Positions 6,363 through 13,971 of a stretch of 13,971 nt of DNA are shown piece by piece; within the stretch, counting starts at the first letter, position 1; each line of letters opens with the position of its first letter. Made by a program: the position numbers and the translations under genes. Location: positions 1 through 13,971 of the forward strand of contig CALZLE010000351.1 of NCBI GenBank assembly GCA_945788205.1, read 5' to 3'. Source of the stretch: an uncultured Desulfuromonadales bacterium. Its GTDB lineage: Bacteria; Desulfobacterota; Desulfuromonadia; Desulfuromonadales; Geopsychrobacteraceae. The notes under the pieces were generated by a model. It was not told where the DNA came from and did no database searches. It saw only the letters and a program-made list of their open reading frames with translations.

Positions 6363-8924
6363 TTACTGATCACCGGCAGGAGCATCTTTTACAGACGCAA
6401 CATCCGCCAAAACTGATTCTTTCAGAGTAATCGCTATCTTGCGAACCTGCAAGCGCCGAACATCCTCAATGCCGAGATCAAACAAAAAAGCTGCGACCTG
6501 CAAGGGGCTGCCCTTTTTCAAACACAACTCCAGCTCGTCATCAATCCGCGAAAGCTCGATGACATCCGGCCGCAGATCGAGCTGCTCTTCGCGCTGCTTT
6601 TTAATCCGCGTGATCAGCACCTCTTCAGACTCAAGGAAGTTGATGATCCGCTCAGTAAGGTCATTCGGCAACGGTTTTGGGATTGGCACCCGGTAACAGG
6701 TCGATGCAATAGATGCCGATGGCGAAGCCGACTTCCAAGGGATCAAAGTCCCTTCAACGATTTTAAACCCTTTAGGGAGCTGATCATTCAAGCGAACGAC
6801 CAACTGATCGACATCAACTGTCTGGGTCAATTCCAGATCAACCAGCTCAGCTTCACTCGCCACCCCCATCGGTAAGGCTTCCAAATAGGAGATCTTCGGG
6901 GTCGGATGAAAACCATTGGAAAAACGAATCGGCAACCCGGCCCGCCGGACCGCGCGCTGAAACATTTTCAGATACTCCAAATGGCCAACCATCCGCGCTC
7001 GACCCCGCTTGGCTAAAACCAATCGTACGCGGGTGAAATTTTCGGTACTCTCTTCTGCCGGCACAGAAGGACTATTGGAAACCGGTGATGTTTGCACAGC
7101 ATCGGTCAGCCGCATGCGCAAGGTTTCAAAATCACAGACTTTACAGCCATGACAATCGCCGCCGCGACAATCGGGAGTTGCCGCACACTCAAGCGCTTTT
7201 TCCCGCTCACCCCAGAAAAAGCTTTTTGGTAGCCCGCAATCGATGTGGTCCCACGGCAGAGTTTCGTTTTCGTCCCGCTGACGCAGGTACCAGGCAGGAT
7301 CGATATCACAATCAAGAAACGCCTGTGCCCACTTATCAAAATCAAAATGTTCGCGCCAACCATCAAAACGACAGCCGAGCTCCACGGCCCGCTCCAAAAC
7401 CACCGACAGCCGCCGATCGCCGCGAGCGAAGACCCCTTCGAGAAAAGAGAGTTCTGCTTCGTGATACTTGAAACGCAGCTTCTTTTTCCTCAGACCATCG
7501 CGCAACAACTCCTGTTTGCGAACCGTCTCGCCGATCCCGATCTGCGCTTCCCACTGAAACGGGGTGTGCGGCTTGGGTACAAAGGTCGAAACGGCCACAT
7601 TGACATCATTCCCACCGGTGCCTTTGCCGCTGCGCTTGACCTGCGCAGCCAAATCAATCAACGCCTGCAGATCTTCATCGGTTTCGGTCGGCAGACCCTG
7701 CATGAAGTAAAGCTTGATCAATCGCCAGCCAAGCCGATAAGCATTGCCAGTGGTTTCCAGTAGATCGGCCGCACTGATGCCCTTATTGATCACCGCTCGC
7801 AACCGCTCGCTGCCTGCTTCAGGAGCCAAAGTGAAGCCGGTCTTCCGGACCTTCTTCACCTCTTCCATCAGCTCTTCGGTCAGCGAACCAACCCGCAGAC
7901 TCGGCAGAGAGACCGCCACCCGGTCATCAGCATGCTCGGCCATCAAATTGCTGAGCAACGGTTCAATACAGCTGTAATCACCGGTTGATAACGACAGCAA
8001 CGAAATTTCCTCGTAACCGGAATTTTCCAAGGCGGCGTTGATCAATTCGCGGATTTTCTCCGGGCTGCGCTCACGAACCGGGCGGTAGATATAGCCGGCC
8101 TGACAAAAACGACAGCCCCGGGTGCAGCCGCGAGCGATCTCCATTGCCACCCGATTATGCACCGTCTGCATAAAAGGAATAATCGGCTTAGTCGGATAGG
8201 GAGCGGTTTCCAGATCGGCCAGAAACCGGCGCCGGACAGTGTCGTACCCTTGATGTTGCGGAGTAATTTCTGCGACCCGCCCGTCGGCTTGATAAGTCAC
8301 GGCGAAAAATTCCGGAACGTAAAACCCTTCGAGGCTTGCCAGCTGCTCCAGCAACTGCCGCCGGCTCCAGCCTTCATGTTTGGCACGCCGTACTGCCTCG
8401 GCAAGATCGACAATTGCTTCTTCACCGTCGCCAATCAGTGCCACATCAAAAAAGTCGGCCAGCGGTTCCGGGTTATATGCACAGGGGCCACCGACGACAA
8501 TTAACGGAGCGGATTCGTCCCGCTGCTCGCGCCGCAGCGGCAAGCCAGCCAACTGCAACATCCCCAATAGATTGGTGTAACTGAGTTCGTACTGCAGAGT
8601 AAAAGCGATGATATCAAAAGTAGCCAACGGGCGGTTCGATTCGAGGGAACAGAGCGGCTGATCGTTATCACAGAGCAACTCCGCCATGTCGGCCCAGGGA
8701 GCATAAACCCGCTCGGCAGCCGACCAATCGAGATCGTTGAGGATATTGTAGAGAATCGGAAAACCGAGATAGCTCATCCCAACTTCATAAACATCGGGAA
8801 ACGCCAAGGCCACGCGCACATCAATCCCGGCATCCGGCTTACAAATCGAGCCAAGTTCGCCACCAAGATAACGGGAAGGACGGGAAACACGCGTCAGTGC
8901 GTCTGTTTGATCATTTTTAGCCAA
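6363..8924 (-). CDS. Large radical SAM protein (TIGR03960-type, B12-binding-like N-terminus) fused to a DUF2344/TIGR03936-type domain
   Basis: About 853 aa from a TTG at 8922-8924. That start is chosen because AGAAGG lies 7 nt upstream; another in-frame TTG at 8958-8960 would add 12 residues. The N-terminal ~240 residues resemble a cobalamin-binding-like Rossmann region (DVRVALAFPDVYEVGMSYLG, and later VVGGPCAYNPEPLADFFD with GDGEEAI). The radical SAM core follows with CTRGCRFC (C267, C271, C274 from the TTG), the [4Fe-4S] site, then GFTLAPEAGSERLR and KLYFMQGLPTETDEDL. A Cys-rich segment (C580, C586, C591, C594, C597) precedes the C-terminal DUF2344-type domain (about 631-848, VRLVLAKRGRARMVGHLEYL). 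In many bacteria these domains are adjacent or fused and sit beside rng. The substrate is not established to my knowledge; tRNA or ribosome modification is a guess from context. Confidence 0.85.
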   Translation of the reverse strand: MAKNDQTDALTRVSRPSRYLGGELGSICKPDAGIDVRVALAFPDVYEVGMSYLGFPILYNILNDLDWSAAERVYAPWADMAELLCDNDQPLCSLESNRPLATFDIIAFTLQYELSYTNLLGMLQLAGLPLRREQRDESAPLIVVGGPCAYNPEPLADFFDVALIGDGEEAIVDLAEAVRRAKHEGWSRRQLLEQLASLEGFYVPEFFAVTYQADGRVAEITPQHQGYDTVRRRFLADLETAPYPTKPIIPFMQTVHNRVAMEIARGCTRGCRFCQAGYIYRPVRERSPEKIRELINAALENSGYEEISLLSLSTGDYSCIEPLLSNLMAEHADDRVAVSLPSLRVGSLTEELMEEVKKVRKTGFTLAPEAGSERLRAVINKGISAADLLETTGNAYRLGWRLIKLYFMQGLPTETDEDLQALIDLAAQVKRSGKGTGGNDVNVAVSTFVPKPHTPFQWEAQIGIGETVRKQELLRDGLRKKKLRFKYHEAELSFLEGVFARGDRRLSVVLERAVELGCRFDGWREHFDFDKWAQAFLDCDIDPAWYLRQRDENETLPWDHIDCGLPKSFFWGEREKALECAATPDCRGGDCHGCKVCDFETLRMRLTDAVQTSPVSNSPSVPAEESTENFTRVRLVLAKRGRARMVGHLEYLKMFQRAVRRAGLPIRFSNGFHPTPKISYLEALPMGVASEAELVDLELTQTVDVDQLVVRLNDQLPKGFKIVEGTLIPWKSASPSASIASTCYRVPIPKPLPNDLTERIINFLESEEVLITRIKKQREEQLDLRPDVIELSRIDDELELCLKKGSPLQVAAFLFDLGIEDVRRLQVRKIAITLKESVLADVASVKDAPAGDQ

Positions 8925-9029
8925 AACACAACCTTCTCGAGAAATGAAAAAGGGGCTCAAACTAGCACCCCCGGCCGTTCAACACAAGGATTTAAAAGGT
9001 TTTTCTCGATCCTCACCGCCCCGCCAAGA

Positions 9030-9149
9030 GAACGGATCAAAAAGGTCCAGACGCAAGGCTTGCACAAAGTTGAAGATTGAGGCGTAGTTCACTACGTCAA
9101 AACCTGAAACTTAAGCATAACGCAGCAGATGGGCCTTTTTCATCCGTCC
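9030..9149. repeat. 120-bp dyad-symmetric intergenic element (MITE/REP-like)
   Basis: The outer arms 9030-9048 and 9131-9149 are complementary at 16 of 19 positions plus one G-T wobble (for example ACGGAT...AAAAAGG against CCTTTTT...ATCCGT). The inner AAGTT (9068-9071 region) pairs with AACTT (9108-9112). The centre is a hairpin GGCGTAGT (9081-9088) / ACTACGTC (9091-9098). All three pairings share exactly the same axis (9089.5). The element fills the gap between the J-domain gene stop and the radical SAM leader. No open reading frame is inside. It looks like a non-autonomous mobile palindrome, or a structured RNA if transcribed. Confidence 0.6.
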
Positions 9150-9155
9150 GAACCA

Positions 9156-9449
9156 CTAAACGTTTTCTCCCCACGGCTTATCACTCCAAAACTGCTCCCT
9201 TAATCGTTCTTCCGGATACTGGTCGAGAAACTGTTCACGGGAAAAATCGAAACGATAATCACCAACATATTCACTCAATATTTTATAGGCGGCGTTGATT
9301 CGACGAATTTTATCCTCATCTGCTTGCTCACTCTTATCGGGGTGATAGCGACGGACCAGTTCACGATGTCGGGCGCGAATTTTTTTCCAACTGGTCGCTG
9401 CCGGCAGATCAAATTCGGTCAATGCCGCCTCTAAATCTTCGAAAGTCAT
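9156..9449 (-). CDS. Small J-domain (DnaJ-like) protein
   Basis: 97 aa. J-domain proteins stimulate the ATPase of a DnaK-type Hsp70 through the HPD tripeptide, seen here as RRYHPDKS (33-40) between helix II (WKKIRARHRELV) and helix III (DKIRRINAAYKILSEY). Nothing else of DnaJ (G/F region, zinc finger, substrate domain) is present. The C-terminal ~30 residues are acidic and aromatic (FDFSREQFLDQYPEERLREQFW). The ATG at 9447-9449 is chosen because GGAGGG lies just upstream; a longer reading from 9476 lacks an SD. Its specific Hsp70 partner or client cannot be told. The gene is divergent from radA. Its stop lies 7 nt from the dyad element 9030-9149, which separates it from the radical SAM gene. 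Confidence 0.8.
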   Translation of the reverse strand: MTFEDLEAALTEFDLPAATSWKKIRARHRELVRRYHPDKSEQADEDKIRRINAAYKILSEYVGDYRFDFSREQFLDQYPEERLREQFWSDKPWGENV

Positions 9450-9497
9450 GCAACCCTCCACGGGTAAAAGCAACACGCAAAGTTCTCACTAAACTCG

Positions 9498-9524
9498 ATT
9501 ATACCCCAGGAGAAAATCGGACAA
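9498..9524 (-). promoter_or_regulatory. Candidate sigma-70 promoter of the J-domain gene
   Basis: On the minus strand a perfect -10 TATAAT (9498-9503) is preceded by TTGTCC (9519-9524, four of six consensus bases) at a short 15-bp spacing. The predicted start would give a ~40-nt leader before the ATG at 9449. Confidence 0.45.
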
Positions 9525-9542
9525 AAGGGGCAGGCTCACCAA

Positions 9543-9572
9543 TTGACAGTCTCTTCTGTTTCGGCATAGGAT
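9543..9572 (+). promoter_or_regulatory. Candidate sigma-70 promoter of radA-moaC
   Basis: A perfect -35 TTGACA (9543-9548) and -10 TAGGAT (9567-9572, four of six) with an 18-bp spacer. It lies about 45 nt upstream of the radA GTG. It is divergent from and about 19 bp away from the J-domain gene promoter. Confidence 0.65.
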
Positions 9573-9617
9573 AACCGTTTGTTTTAACTTTTTTTCTCGA
9601 TTTTTCAGGGAGCCGGT

Positions 9618-10973
9618 GTGGCCAAGAAAAAAACCGTTTTCAGCTGTCAACAGTGTGGCTTTCAAAGTCCGAAATGGCTCGGGAAATGTCCTGATTGTCA
9701 GCAATGGAATACGCTGGCCGAAGAACAACCGGCGACCAAAGACACCCACAGTCGCGCCCTGGCAGCTCCGGGAAAGCCGCAGAAAATTTCTGAAATTACC
9801 AGCAGCGAAGAAGACCGCCTGAGGTGTGGCATCGGTGAACTTGACCGCACCCTCGGTGGTGGCGTGGTTCCCGGCTCGCTGATTCTGGTTGGCGGCGACC
9901 CCGGCATCGGTAAATCGACCCTGCTGCTACAAGCGACTGCCCATCTGGCGCAACAAGGAACAGTCCTCTATGTGACCGCGGAAGAGTCGGCCCGACAGGT
10001 GAAACTGCGTGGCGAGCGGCTTGGGGTCAAGGCGGAAAACCTTTATTTGCTGGCGGAGACCTCACTCGAACAGATCAAAGCACGGATCAAAGAGCTGAAG
10101 CCTGATTTCCTGGTCATCGACTCGATCCAGACCATCTTCACCAACAGCATCGAATCGGCTCCGGGCAGTGTCAGTCAAGTTCGTGAATGCACCGGACAAT
10201 TGATGATTCAAGCCAAAGGGGACGGGCTGCCGACGTTTCTGGTCGGACACGTCACCAAAGATGGCGCTATCGCCGGGCCACGGGTGCTGGAACATATGGT
10301 CGACACGGTACTCTATTTCGAAGGCGACCCCGGCCACCCTTACCGGATTCTGCGGGCGGTGAAAAATCGCTTCGGCTCGACCAACGAGATCGGCGTTTTT
10401 GAAATGCGCGAGCAGGGTTTACGCGAGGTGAGCAACCCGTCTGAACTGTTTTTAGCTGAACGCCCGGAAAAGAGTGCAGGATCGGCCGTCGTCCCGGCAC
10501 TGGAGGGCAGCCGCCCGATTCTGGTCGAACTGCAGGCTCTGGTTTCCAGCAGTTCTTTCGGCACCCCGCAGCGCACCGCCATCGGCATCGATCACAAACG
10601 CATTGCTCTGCTGATCGCGATTCTGGAGAAAAAAGTGGAGCTGTCGCTGACCGGGCAAGATATCTTTCTCAATGTTGCCGGTGGTGTGCGCCTTGATGAG
10701 CCGGCAGTCGACCTGGGTGCTATCGCGGCGCTGGCCTCCAGCCATCTCAACAAAGTCATCGACCCGCAAACGGTCCTGTTCGGCGAAGTCGGGCTGACCG
10801 GTGAAGTCCGCGCGGTTTCACAACCTGAATTGCGTGTGAAAGAAGCAGCCCGGCTCGGTTTTAATCGCTGTGTCCTGCCGAACAGCAGCCTGAAAAACAT
10901 TGAAGTCCCGGACGGCATGCAATTGATCGGTGTCCGTCACGCCAGCGAAGCGCTGGATGCAATCTTCATCTAA
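9618..10973 (+). CDS. radA: DNA repair protein RadA
   Basis: 451 aa, the typical length. RadA is a RecA-like, DnaB-type motor that promotes branch migration of recombination intermediates. All hallmark parts are visible: the N-terminal zinc finger C10/C13/C24/C27 (CQQCGFQSPKWLGKCPDC); Walker A GGDPGIGKST (92-101); Walker B FLVIDSI (164-170); the RadA-specific KNRFG motif (249-253); and a C-terminal Lon-protease-like domain (about 296-451, ILVELQALVSSSSFGTPQR, later GEVGLTGEVRAV). The start is GTG at 9618, with GGGAG 7 nt upstream. A good promoter sits at 9543-9572. moaC follows 12 nt after the stop, so the two genes are likely co-transcribed. Confidence 0.97.
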   Translation: MAKKKTVFSCQQCGFQSPKWLGKCPDCQQWNTLAEEQPATKDTHSRALAAPGKPQKISEITSSEEDRLRCGIGELDRTLGGGVVPGSLILVGGDPGIGKSTLLLQATAHLAQQGTVLYVTAEESARQVKLRGERLGVKAENLYLLAETSLEQIKARIKELKPDFLVIDSIQTIFTNSIESAPGSVSQVRECTGQLMIQAKGDGLPTFLVGHVTKDGAIAGPRVLEHMVDTVLYFEGDPGHPYRILRAVKNRFGSTNEIGVFEMREQGLREVSNPSELFLAERPEKSAGSAVVPALEGSRPILVELQALVSSSSFGTPQRTAIGIDHKRIALLIAILEKKVELSLTGQDIFLNVAGGVRLDEPAVDLGAIAALASSHLNKVIDPQTVLFGEVGLTGEVRAVSQPELRVKEAARLGFNRCVLPNSSLKNIEVPDGMQLIGVRHASEALDAIFI

Positions 10974-10985
10974 AAAGGATAGCCC

Positions 10986-11465
10986 ATGTCTGATAAATTG
11001 ACGCATTTCGATCAGGACGGTAAAGCAATTATGGTCGATGTTGGCGACAAAGCAATCACCAAGCGGGAAGCTTTCGCCGCCGGTGAGGTCCGCATGAAAC
11101 CGGAAACCCTGCAGCAGATCCTCGATTCTAAAATTGAAAAAGGCGATGTCCTGTCGGTGGCGCGGCTGGCCGGGATTATGGGCGCCAAACAAACCTCATC
11201 ACTGATCCCGCTGTGTCATCCACTGCCGATCACTGCTGTGGAGGTCGATTTCGATACCAACCTCGAACAGGGAATTGTCCGAATCGGCGCACTGGCCAAA
11301 GTAAACGGTCAGACCGGCATCGAAATGGAGGCGCTGACCGCCGTCTCGATCGCTGCGCTGACAATTTACGATATGTGCAAAGCGATCGACAAAGAGATGG
11401 AAATCGGCCAGATCCGGCTGTTAAAAAAAAGCGGTGGTAGAAGCGGCACTTTTGAGCGTAAGTAA
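10986..11465 (+). CDS. moaC: Cyclic pyranopterin monophosphate synthase
   Basis: 159 aa, full length for the family. With MoaA it converts GTP to cyclic pyranopterin monophosphate, the first step of molybdenum (or tungsten) cofactor synthesis; MoaC acts on 3',8-cyclo-GTP made by MoaA. Conserved segments are MVDVGDKAITKREAFAAG (16-33), the active-site region LAGIMGAKQTSSLIPLCHP (61-79, with Lys68 and His78), and TGIEMEALTAVSIAALTIYD (110-129), with the general acid/base residues Asp129 and Lys132. It ends with the usual KSGGRSG. The SD AAGGA is about 6 nt before the ATG. No other moa, moe or mog gene is in the window. Confidence 0.96.
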   Translation: MSDKLTHFDQDGKAIMVDVGDKAITKREAFAAGEVRMKPETLQQILDSKIEKGDVLSVARLAGIMGAKQTSSLIPLCHPLPITAVEVDFDTNLEQGIVRIGALAKVNGQTGIEMEALTAVSIAALTIYDMCKAIDKEMEIGQIRLLKKSGGRSGTFERK

Positions 11466-11477
11466 ATAGCAATAAGA

Positions 11478-11505
11478 TTGCAAAATTAACAAAATCTGAT
11501 AAATT
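11478..11505 (+). promoter_or_regulatory. Weak candidate promoter for the membrane-protein gene
   Basis: In an AT-rich gap after moaC, TTGCAA (11478-11483) and TAAATT (11500-11505) are spaced 16 bp apart, each matching four of six consensus bases. Confidence 0.3.
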
Positions 11506-11559
11506 CGAGTAAGCAATTTTTGGCAACCTTTAATGGCGGCCGATTACGAACGGGAAATT

Positions 11560-12081
11560 ATGCAAATCGACACTTTCAGCATCCGTAAAAGCTTTCTGAT
11601 TCCTCTGGGGCTGGTTGTTTTACTGACCGTGGTCCTGCTGGTGTGCTGCCTGTTTCTGGACGTTCCACTGGCAAAGATTTTGATCCTCGGAATCTTTATT
11701 CTCCCCGCGCTGCTCCTGTTTATCGAAAGTAGCCAGCGCCGCATCGACATCGATGACGAAGGTGTGCGACTCAACAAAACGCTACGCAACAAGCAGATCA
11801 GCTTTGCCGAGATGACCGCCATCGATACCGTGCTGGTTCGCAAACGCGCGTTTATCAGCCTGAGTAGTGAAACCGACTTCATCATATTTTCCAACAGCTA
11901 CGAAAACTTTGGTCAGTTGATCAAAACACTACTGACGAAAGCACCCGAAAAAGTCATCAGCGAAGAAACACGACAAATGGCCAACAACCCTCCAGAAAAA
12001 AGTAGTGATGTTTTTTCTGCCTGGGTGGCTGTCGCTGTTTTGCTGTTGATCATTTTTGTTCAATTGAGGGGCGCATTTTAG
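11560..12081 (+). CDS. Small membrane protein of unknown function with a PH-like cytoplasmic segment
   Basis: 173 aa from ATG 11560 (182 aa if the in-frame ATG at 11533 is used). Neither start has a strong SD; GGGA precedes 11560, while nothing SD-like precedes 11533. Hydropathy by eye shows two adjacent helices, about 12-33 (FLIPLGLVVLLTVVLLVCCL) and 38-56 (AKILILGIFILPALLLFIE). Then comes a soluble stretch of ~90 residues with alternating beta strands (RRIDIDDEGVRLNKTL, then ISFAEMTAIDTVLVRKRAFI). A third helix lies at 151-168. The hairpin followed by a strand-rich module resembles bacterial PH-like/DUF membrane proteins, but I do not recognise the family. It sits between moaC and dksA on the same strand. 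Confidence 0.7.
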   Translation: MQIDTFSIRKSFLIPLGLVVLLTVVLLVCCLFLDVPLAKILILGIFILPALLLFIESSQRRIDIDDEGVRLNKTLRNKQISFAEMTAIDTVLVRKRAFISLSSETDFIIFSNSYENFGQLIKTLLTKAPEKVISEETRQMANNPPEKSSDVFSAWVAVAVLLLIIFVQLRGAF

Positions 12082-12144
12082 CCGTCAGTTGAGGTATTAT
12101 AGCTGCAATATTCATTTTGACAGCTCGCGGGAAGGATGAGTGTT

Positions 12145-12501
12145 ATGGACGAAACGATTACGACTGAATTTAAAAATCTGCTGCAAGAACAGATGGACGA
12201 CCTGCTGCAGAATGCAGGGGAAACTGTTTCTGAAATGACCGAAGAAAAAACCAACTTTCCCGATCCGACTGACCGTGCCTCACTGGAATCAGATCGCAAC
12301 TTCGAGTTACGCATCCGCGATCGCGAACGTAAGCTGATCAACAAAATTCGCGAGGCCATTGAGCGGATCGAAGACGGCAGCTTTGGCTTATGCGAAACCT
12401 GCGAAGAGCCAATTGGCGTTGAAAGATTACGGGCACGGCCAGTGACAACGCTTTGTATTGAGTGCAAAACCGAAGAAGAACGGCAGGAAAAAATCGGCTA
12501 G
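12145..12501 (+). CDS. dksA: DksA/TraR-family RNA polymerase secondary-channel regulator
   Basis: 118 aa from ATG 12145. GGAAGG lies 9 nt upstream; the in-frame ATG at 12136 touches that SD, so it is less likely. DksA inserts a coiled coil into the RNA polymerase secondary channel and works with ppGpp in the stringent response. Visible are the two coiled-coil helices (about 5-35 and 46-77) joined by FPDPTDRAS (38-46). Asp40, Asp43 and Ala45 correspond to E. coli Asp71, Asp74 and Ala76, the tip residues needed for function. The zinc finger is CETC (83-86) and CIEC (104-107). All four Cys are present. It is shorter than E. coli DksA at the N-terminus. A strong terminator lies 22 nt after the stop. 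Confidence 0.92.
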   Translation: MDETITTEFKNLLQEQMDDLLQNAGETVSEMTEEKTNFPDPTDRASLESDRNFELRIRDRERKLINKIREAIERIEDGSFGLCETCEEPIGVERLRARPVTTLCIECKTEEERQEKIG

Positions 12502-12523
12502 CAGATCGACTTCTCACAAATAC

Positions 12524-12557
12524 TCGGGAGTAGACAAGGCTGTCTGCTCCCGATTTT
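12524..12557 (+). terminator. Strong intrinsic terminator of dksA
   Basis: A 13-bp stem (12524-12536 with 12541-12553; TCGGGAG...AGACA / TGTCT...CTCCCGA) containing one T-G wobble, with loop AGGC, followed by TTTT (12554-12557). It separates dksA from the sensor kinase. Confidence 0.9.
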
Positions 12558-12595
12558 CATTTGACGAATAAACAATCCACCGGCAGGACGCAACC

Positions 12596-13971
12596 ATGCC
12601 AGCAACCGATCGTCGCCTCGCCCAACTGACGCTATTGTCAAAACTCGGGCAAGCCTTAAATTCGGCCACCAGTCTGCACTCACTGTGCGCCCTCACCAGC
12701 CAGCTTCTCCTTGAGCATAACGATGTAATTGGTGTCATTATCCGTCCGCGGCTCTATGGCAACCCGCCGCCGAAACCCTGCTATTCTGCTTTCGCGTCCA
12801 ACGATCCGGCCCTAAAAATTTTCCTGCTGCAACAGGACAGTCAACTGAGCAGTCTGGTCCTGCATCAAGGGCAGAACCGGCTACAGTCACCACTTTCCGA
12901 ACGAAGGCGAAAAAACTTCCCGGTTTCGATATATGCATTACCGCTGCGCGTTCATGATCGAAATTTCGGTACCCTCAGTTTTTTTGGTGGTGATGCAAAC
13001 GGCACTGATCCCTTTGATCAGGAACATCAGCAATTTTTTCAAACCTGTGCTTTTCAAATTTCTCAAGCCTTTGAGCAGTTGGTCACCATGGCCCGTTTGC
13101 GGCAGGTGTCAACTTCTGACTTCCGGCGACTGCAGGACCTATCACTGCTCTATCGCATCACTCAACTGCTGCACAGCACTCTGTCCCCGAATGAGCTGTT
13201 TCACTTGATATTATCGCTGCTGGTCTCCCCCGATGGTGGCGGTTTCCATCGCGCCATGCTGTTTATGGTCAACCAACGTAGCGGCACCATGCAGGGCATC
13301 CTCGGTGTCACCCGCGAAAGTGTCAGCTGGCTGCTACCAGAGGGTCTGCCGCCAGTCGGTGCCCCAGCGGTGAACATCCCTGAAGGTGTACAACGGGCTC
13401 AGCGCGAAGCGCCCTTTTCACGCGACGTTCTGCAACAGCGGCTGGTTATCGAGGAAAGTGAAAGCTGTCTGGCCATTGCCGCCCGCGAGCAAAAAGCGAT
13501 GCTGATCACCAAAGAACAAACCGAAGCAGAGCTGGTTGATCCTTTGTGTCGCAAACTTCATAAAGGCCATCATGCGACCATCCCGCTCCTCAGTCGCGGT
13601 CGAGCACTCGGCGTACTGGCAGTCGATAACGATGACAGTGGAGAAGAAATCGACGCTGAACGGCTCCGATTTCTGGAAATGTTTGCTGGGCAAGCCGGGA
13701 TCGCTCTCGATAACGCACAACTACTGCAAAGAGTTGAAACAGCCCACCGCAATCTGCGTGAAACCCAGGAACAACTGCTGCAGAAGGAAAAACTGGCGAC
13801 CATCGGAGAGATGTCTGCATCGATTGCCCATGAACTAAAAAACCCGCTGGTTTCCGTCGGCGGATTTGCCCGCCGCCTGACCAAATCGCTCGATGAACAG
13901 AGTTCCGGTCGTAAATACGCGGAGGTGATCCAGCAGGAAACCGAACGGCTGGAAAAAATGCTCGACAATAT
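12596..13971 (+). CDS. Soluble GAF-GAF sensor histidine kinase, 3' truncated by the window
   Basis: 458 codons are visible and the frame is open to the edge. No transmembrane helix is seen, so it is probably a cytoplasmic sensor. Residues ~5-163 look like a divergent GAF domain (LLSKLGQALNSATSL, later LPLRVHDRNFGTLSFFG). Residues ~181-378 are a second, longer GAF (LSLLYRITQLLHSTL, later ATIPLLSRGRALGVLAVDN and FAGQAGIALDNAQLL). A short coiled coil (378-402) leads into HisKA with the H-box SIAHELKNPLVSVGGFARRL, placing the phospho-accepting His at residue 412. The ATPase domain and any receiver lie beyond the window. The ATG at 12596 has AGGA at 8 nt. The ligand is unknown, and no partner response regulator is in view. 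Confidence 0.88.
   Translation, partial: MPATDRRLAQLTLLSKLGQALNSATSLHSLCALTSQLLLEHNDVIGVIIRPRLYGNPPPKPCYSAFASNDPALKIFLLQQDSQLSSLVLHQGQNRLQSPLSERRRKNFPVSIYALPLRVHDRNFGTLSFFGGDANGTDPFDQEHQQFFQTCAFQISQAFEQLVTMARLRQVSTSDFRRLQDLSLLYRITQLLHSTLSPNELFHLILSLLVSPDGGGFHRAMLFMVNQRSGTMQGILGVTRESVSWLLPEGLPPVGAPAVNIPEGVQRAQREAPFSRDVLQQRLVIEESESCLAIAAREQKAMLITKEQTEAELVDPLCRKLHKGHHATIPLLSRGRALGVLAVDNDDSGEEIDAERLRFLEMFAGQAGIALDNAQLLQRVETAHRNLRETQEQLLQKEKLATIGEMSASIAHELKNPLVSVGGFARRLTKSLDEQSSGRKYAEVIQQETERLEKMLDN

Noticed and set aside
1..13971. CRISPR arrays, tRNA or rRNA genes, riboswitches
   Set aside because: No regularly spaced direct repeats, cloverleaf-type sequences or recognisable riboswitch cores were found on reading both strands.

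Overview
The window looks like a chromosomal stretch of a Gram-negative bacterium, most likely a Desulfuromonas/Geobacter-type member of the Desulfobacterota. This is inferred from the gene set and from the family of the transposase-like protein, not from a marker gene. Most of it is housekeeping DNA with tight intergenic gaps. Small repeats, hairpins and gene remnants are concentrated in the left third (1-4800) and around 9030-9150. No tRNA, rRNA or CRISPR array was seen.

Left part (1-4800). A gene tail runs in from the left edge. It is followed by a bidirectional terminator and a minus-strand IS200/RAYT-type transposase-like gene fused to a DnaA-like C-terminal helix-turn-helix. All three canonical catalytic residues of that gene appear substituted. 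Next comes a fragment of a response-regulator receiver domain (1241-1369, minus), then glgC (plus), a convergent bidirectional terminator, an SlyD-like FKBP prolyl isomerase (minus), and an exported metallo-beta-lactamase-fold protein (minus) whose first metal-binding motif is degenerate.

Middle part (4750-9450, all minus). The transcription order is: J-domain protein; a 120-bp near-perfect dyad element; a large radical SAM protein of the TIGR03960 type fused to a DUF2344-type domain; ribonuclease G; and a REP-like hairpin that doubles as the rng terminator. The radical SAM/RNase G pair is a familiar neighbourhood, often followed by rplU-rpmA-obg in relatives. Here a terminator follows rng instead.

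Right part (9540-13971, all plus). A good sigma-70 type promoter precedes radA (recombination and branch migration), with moaC (molybdopterin biosynthesis) 12 nt downstream. After these come a small three-helix membrane protein of unknown function, a DksA/TraR-family zinc-finger regulator with a strong terminator, and the 5' part of a soluble double-GAF sensor histidine kinase that runs off the window.

The most interesting layer is a set of RAYT-style GGGGACAG hairpins at the 3' ends of minus-strand genes. They sit near a transposase-like protein that seems to have lost its chemistry but kept both of its domains.
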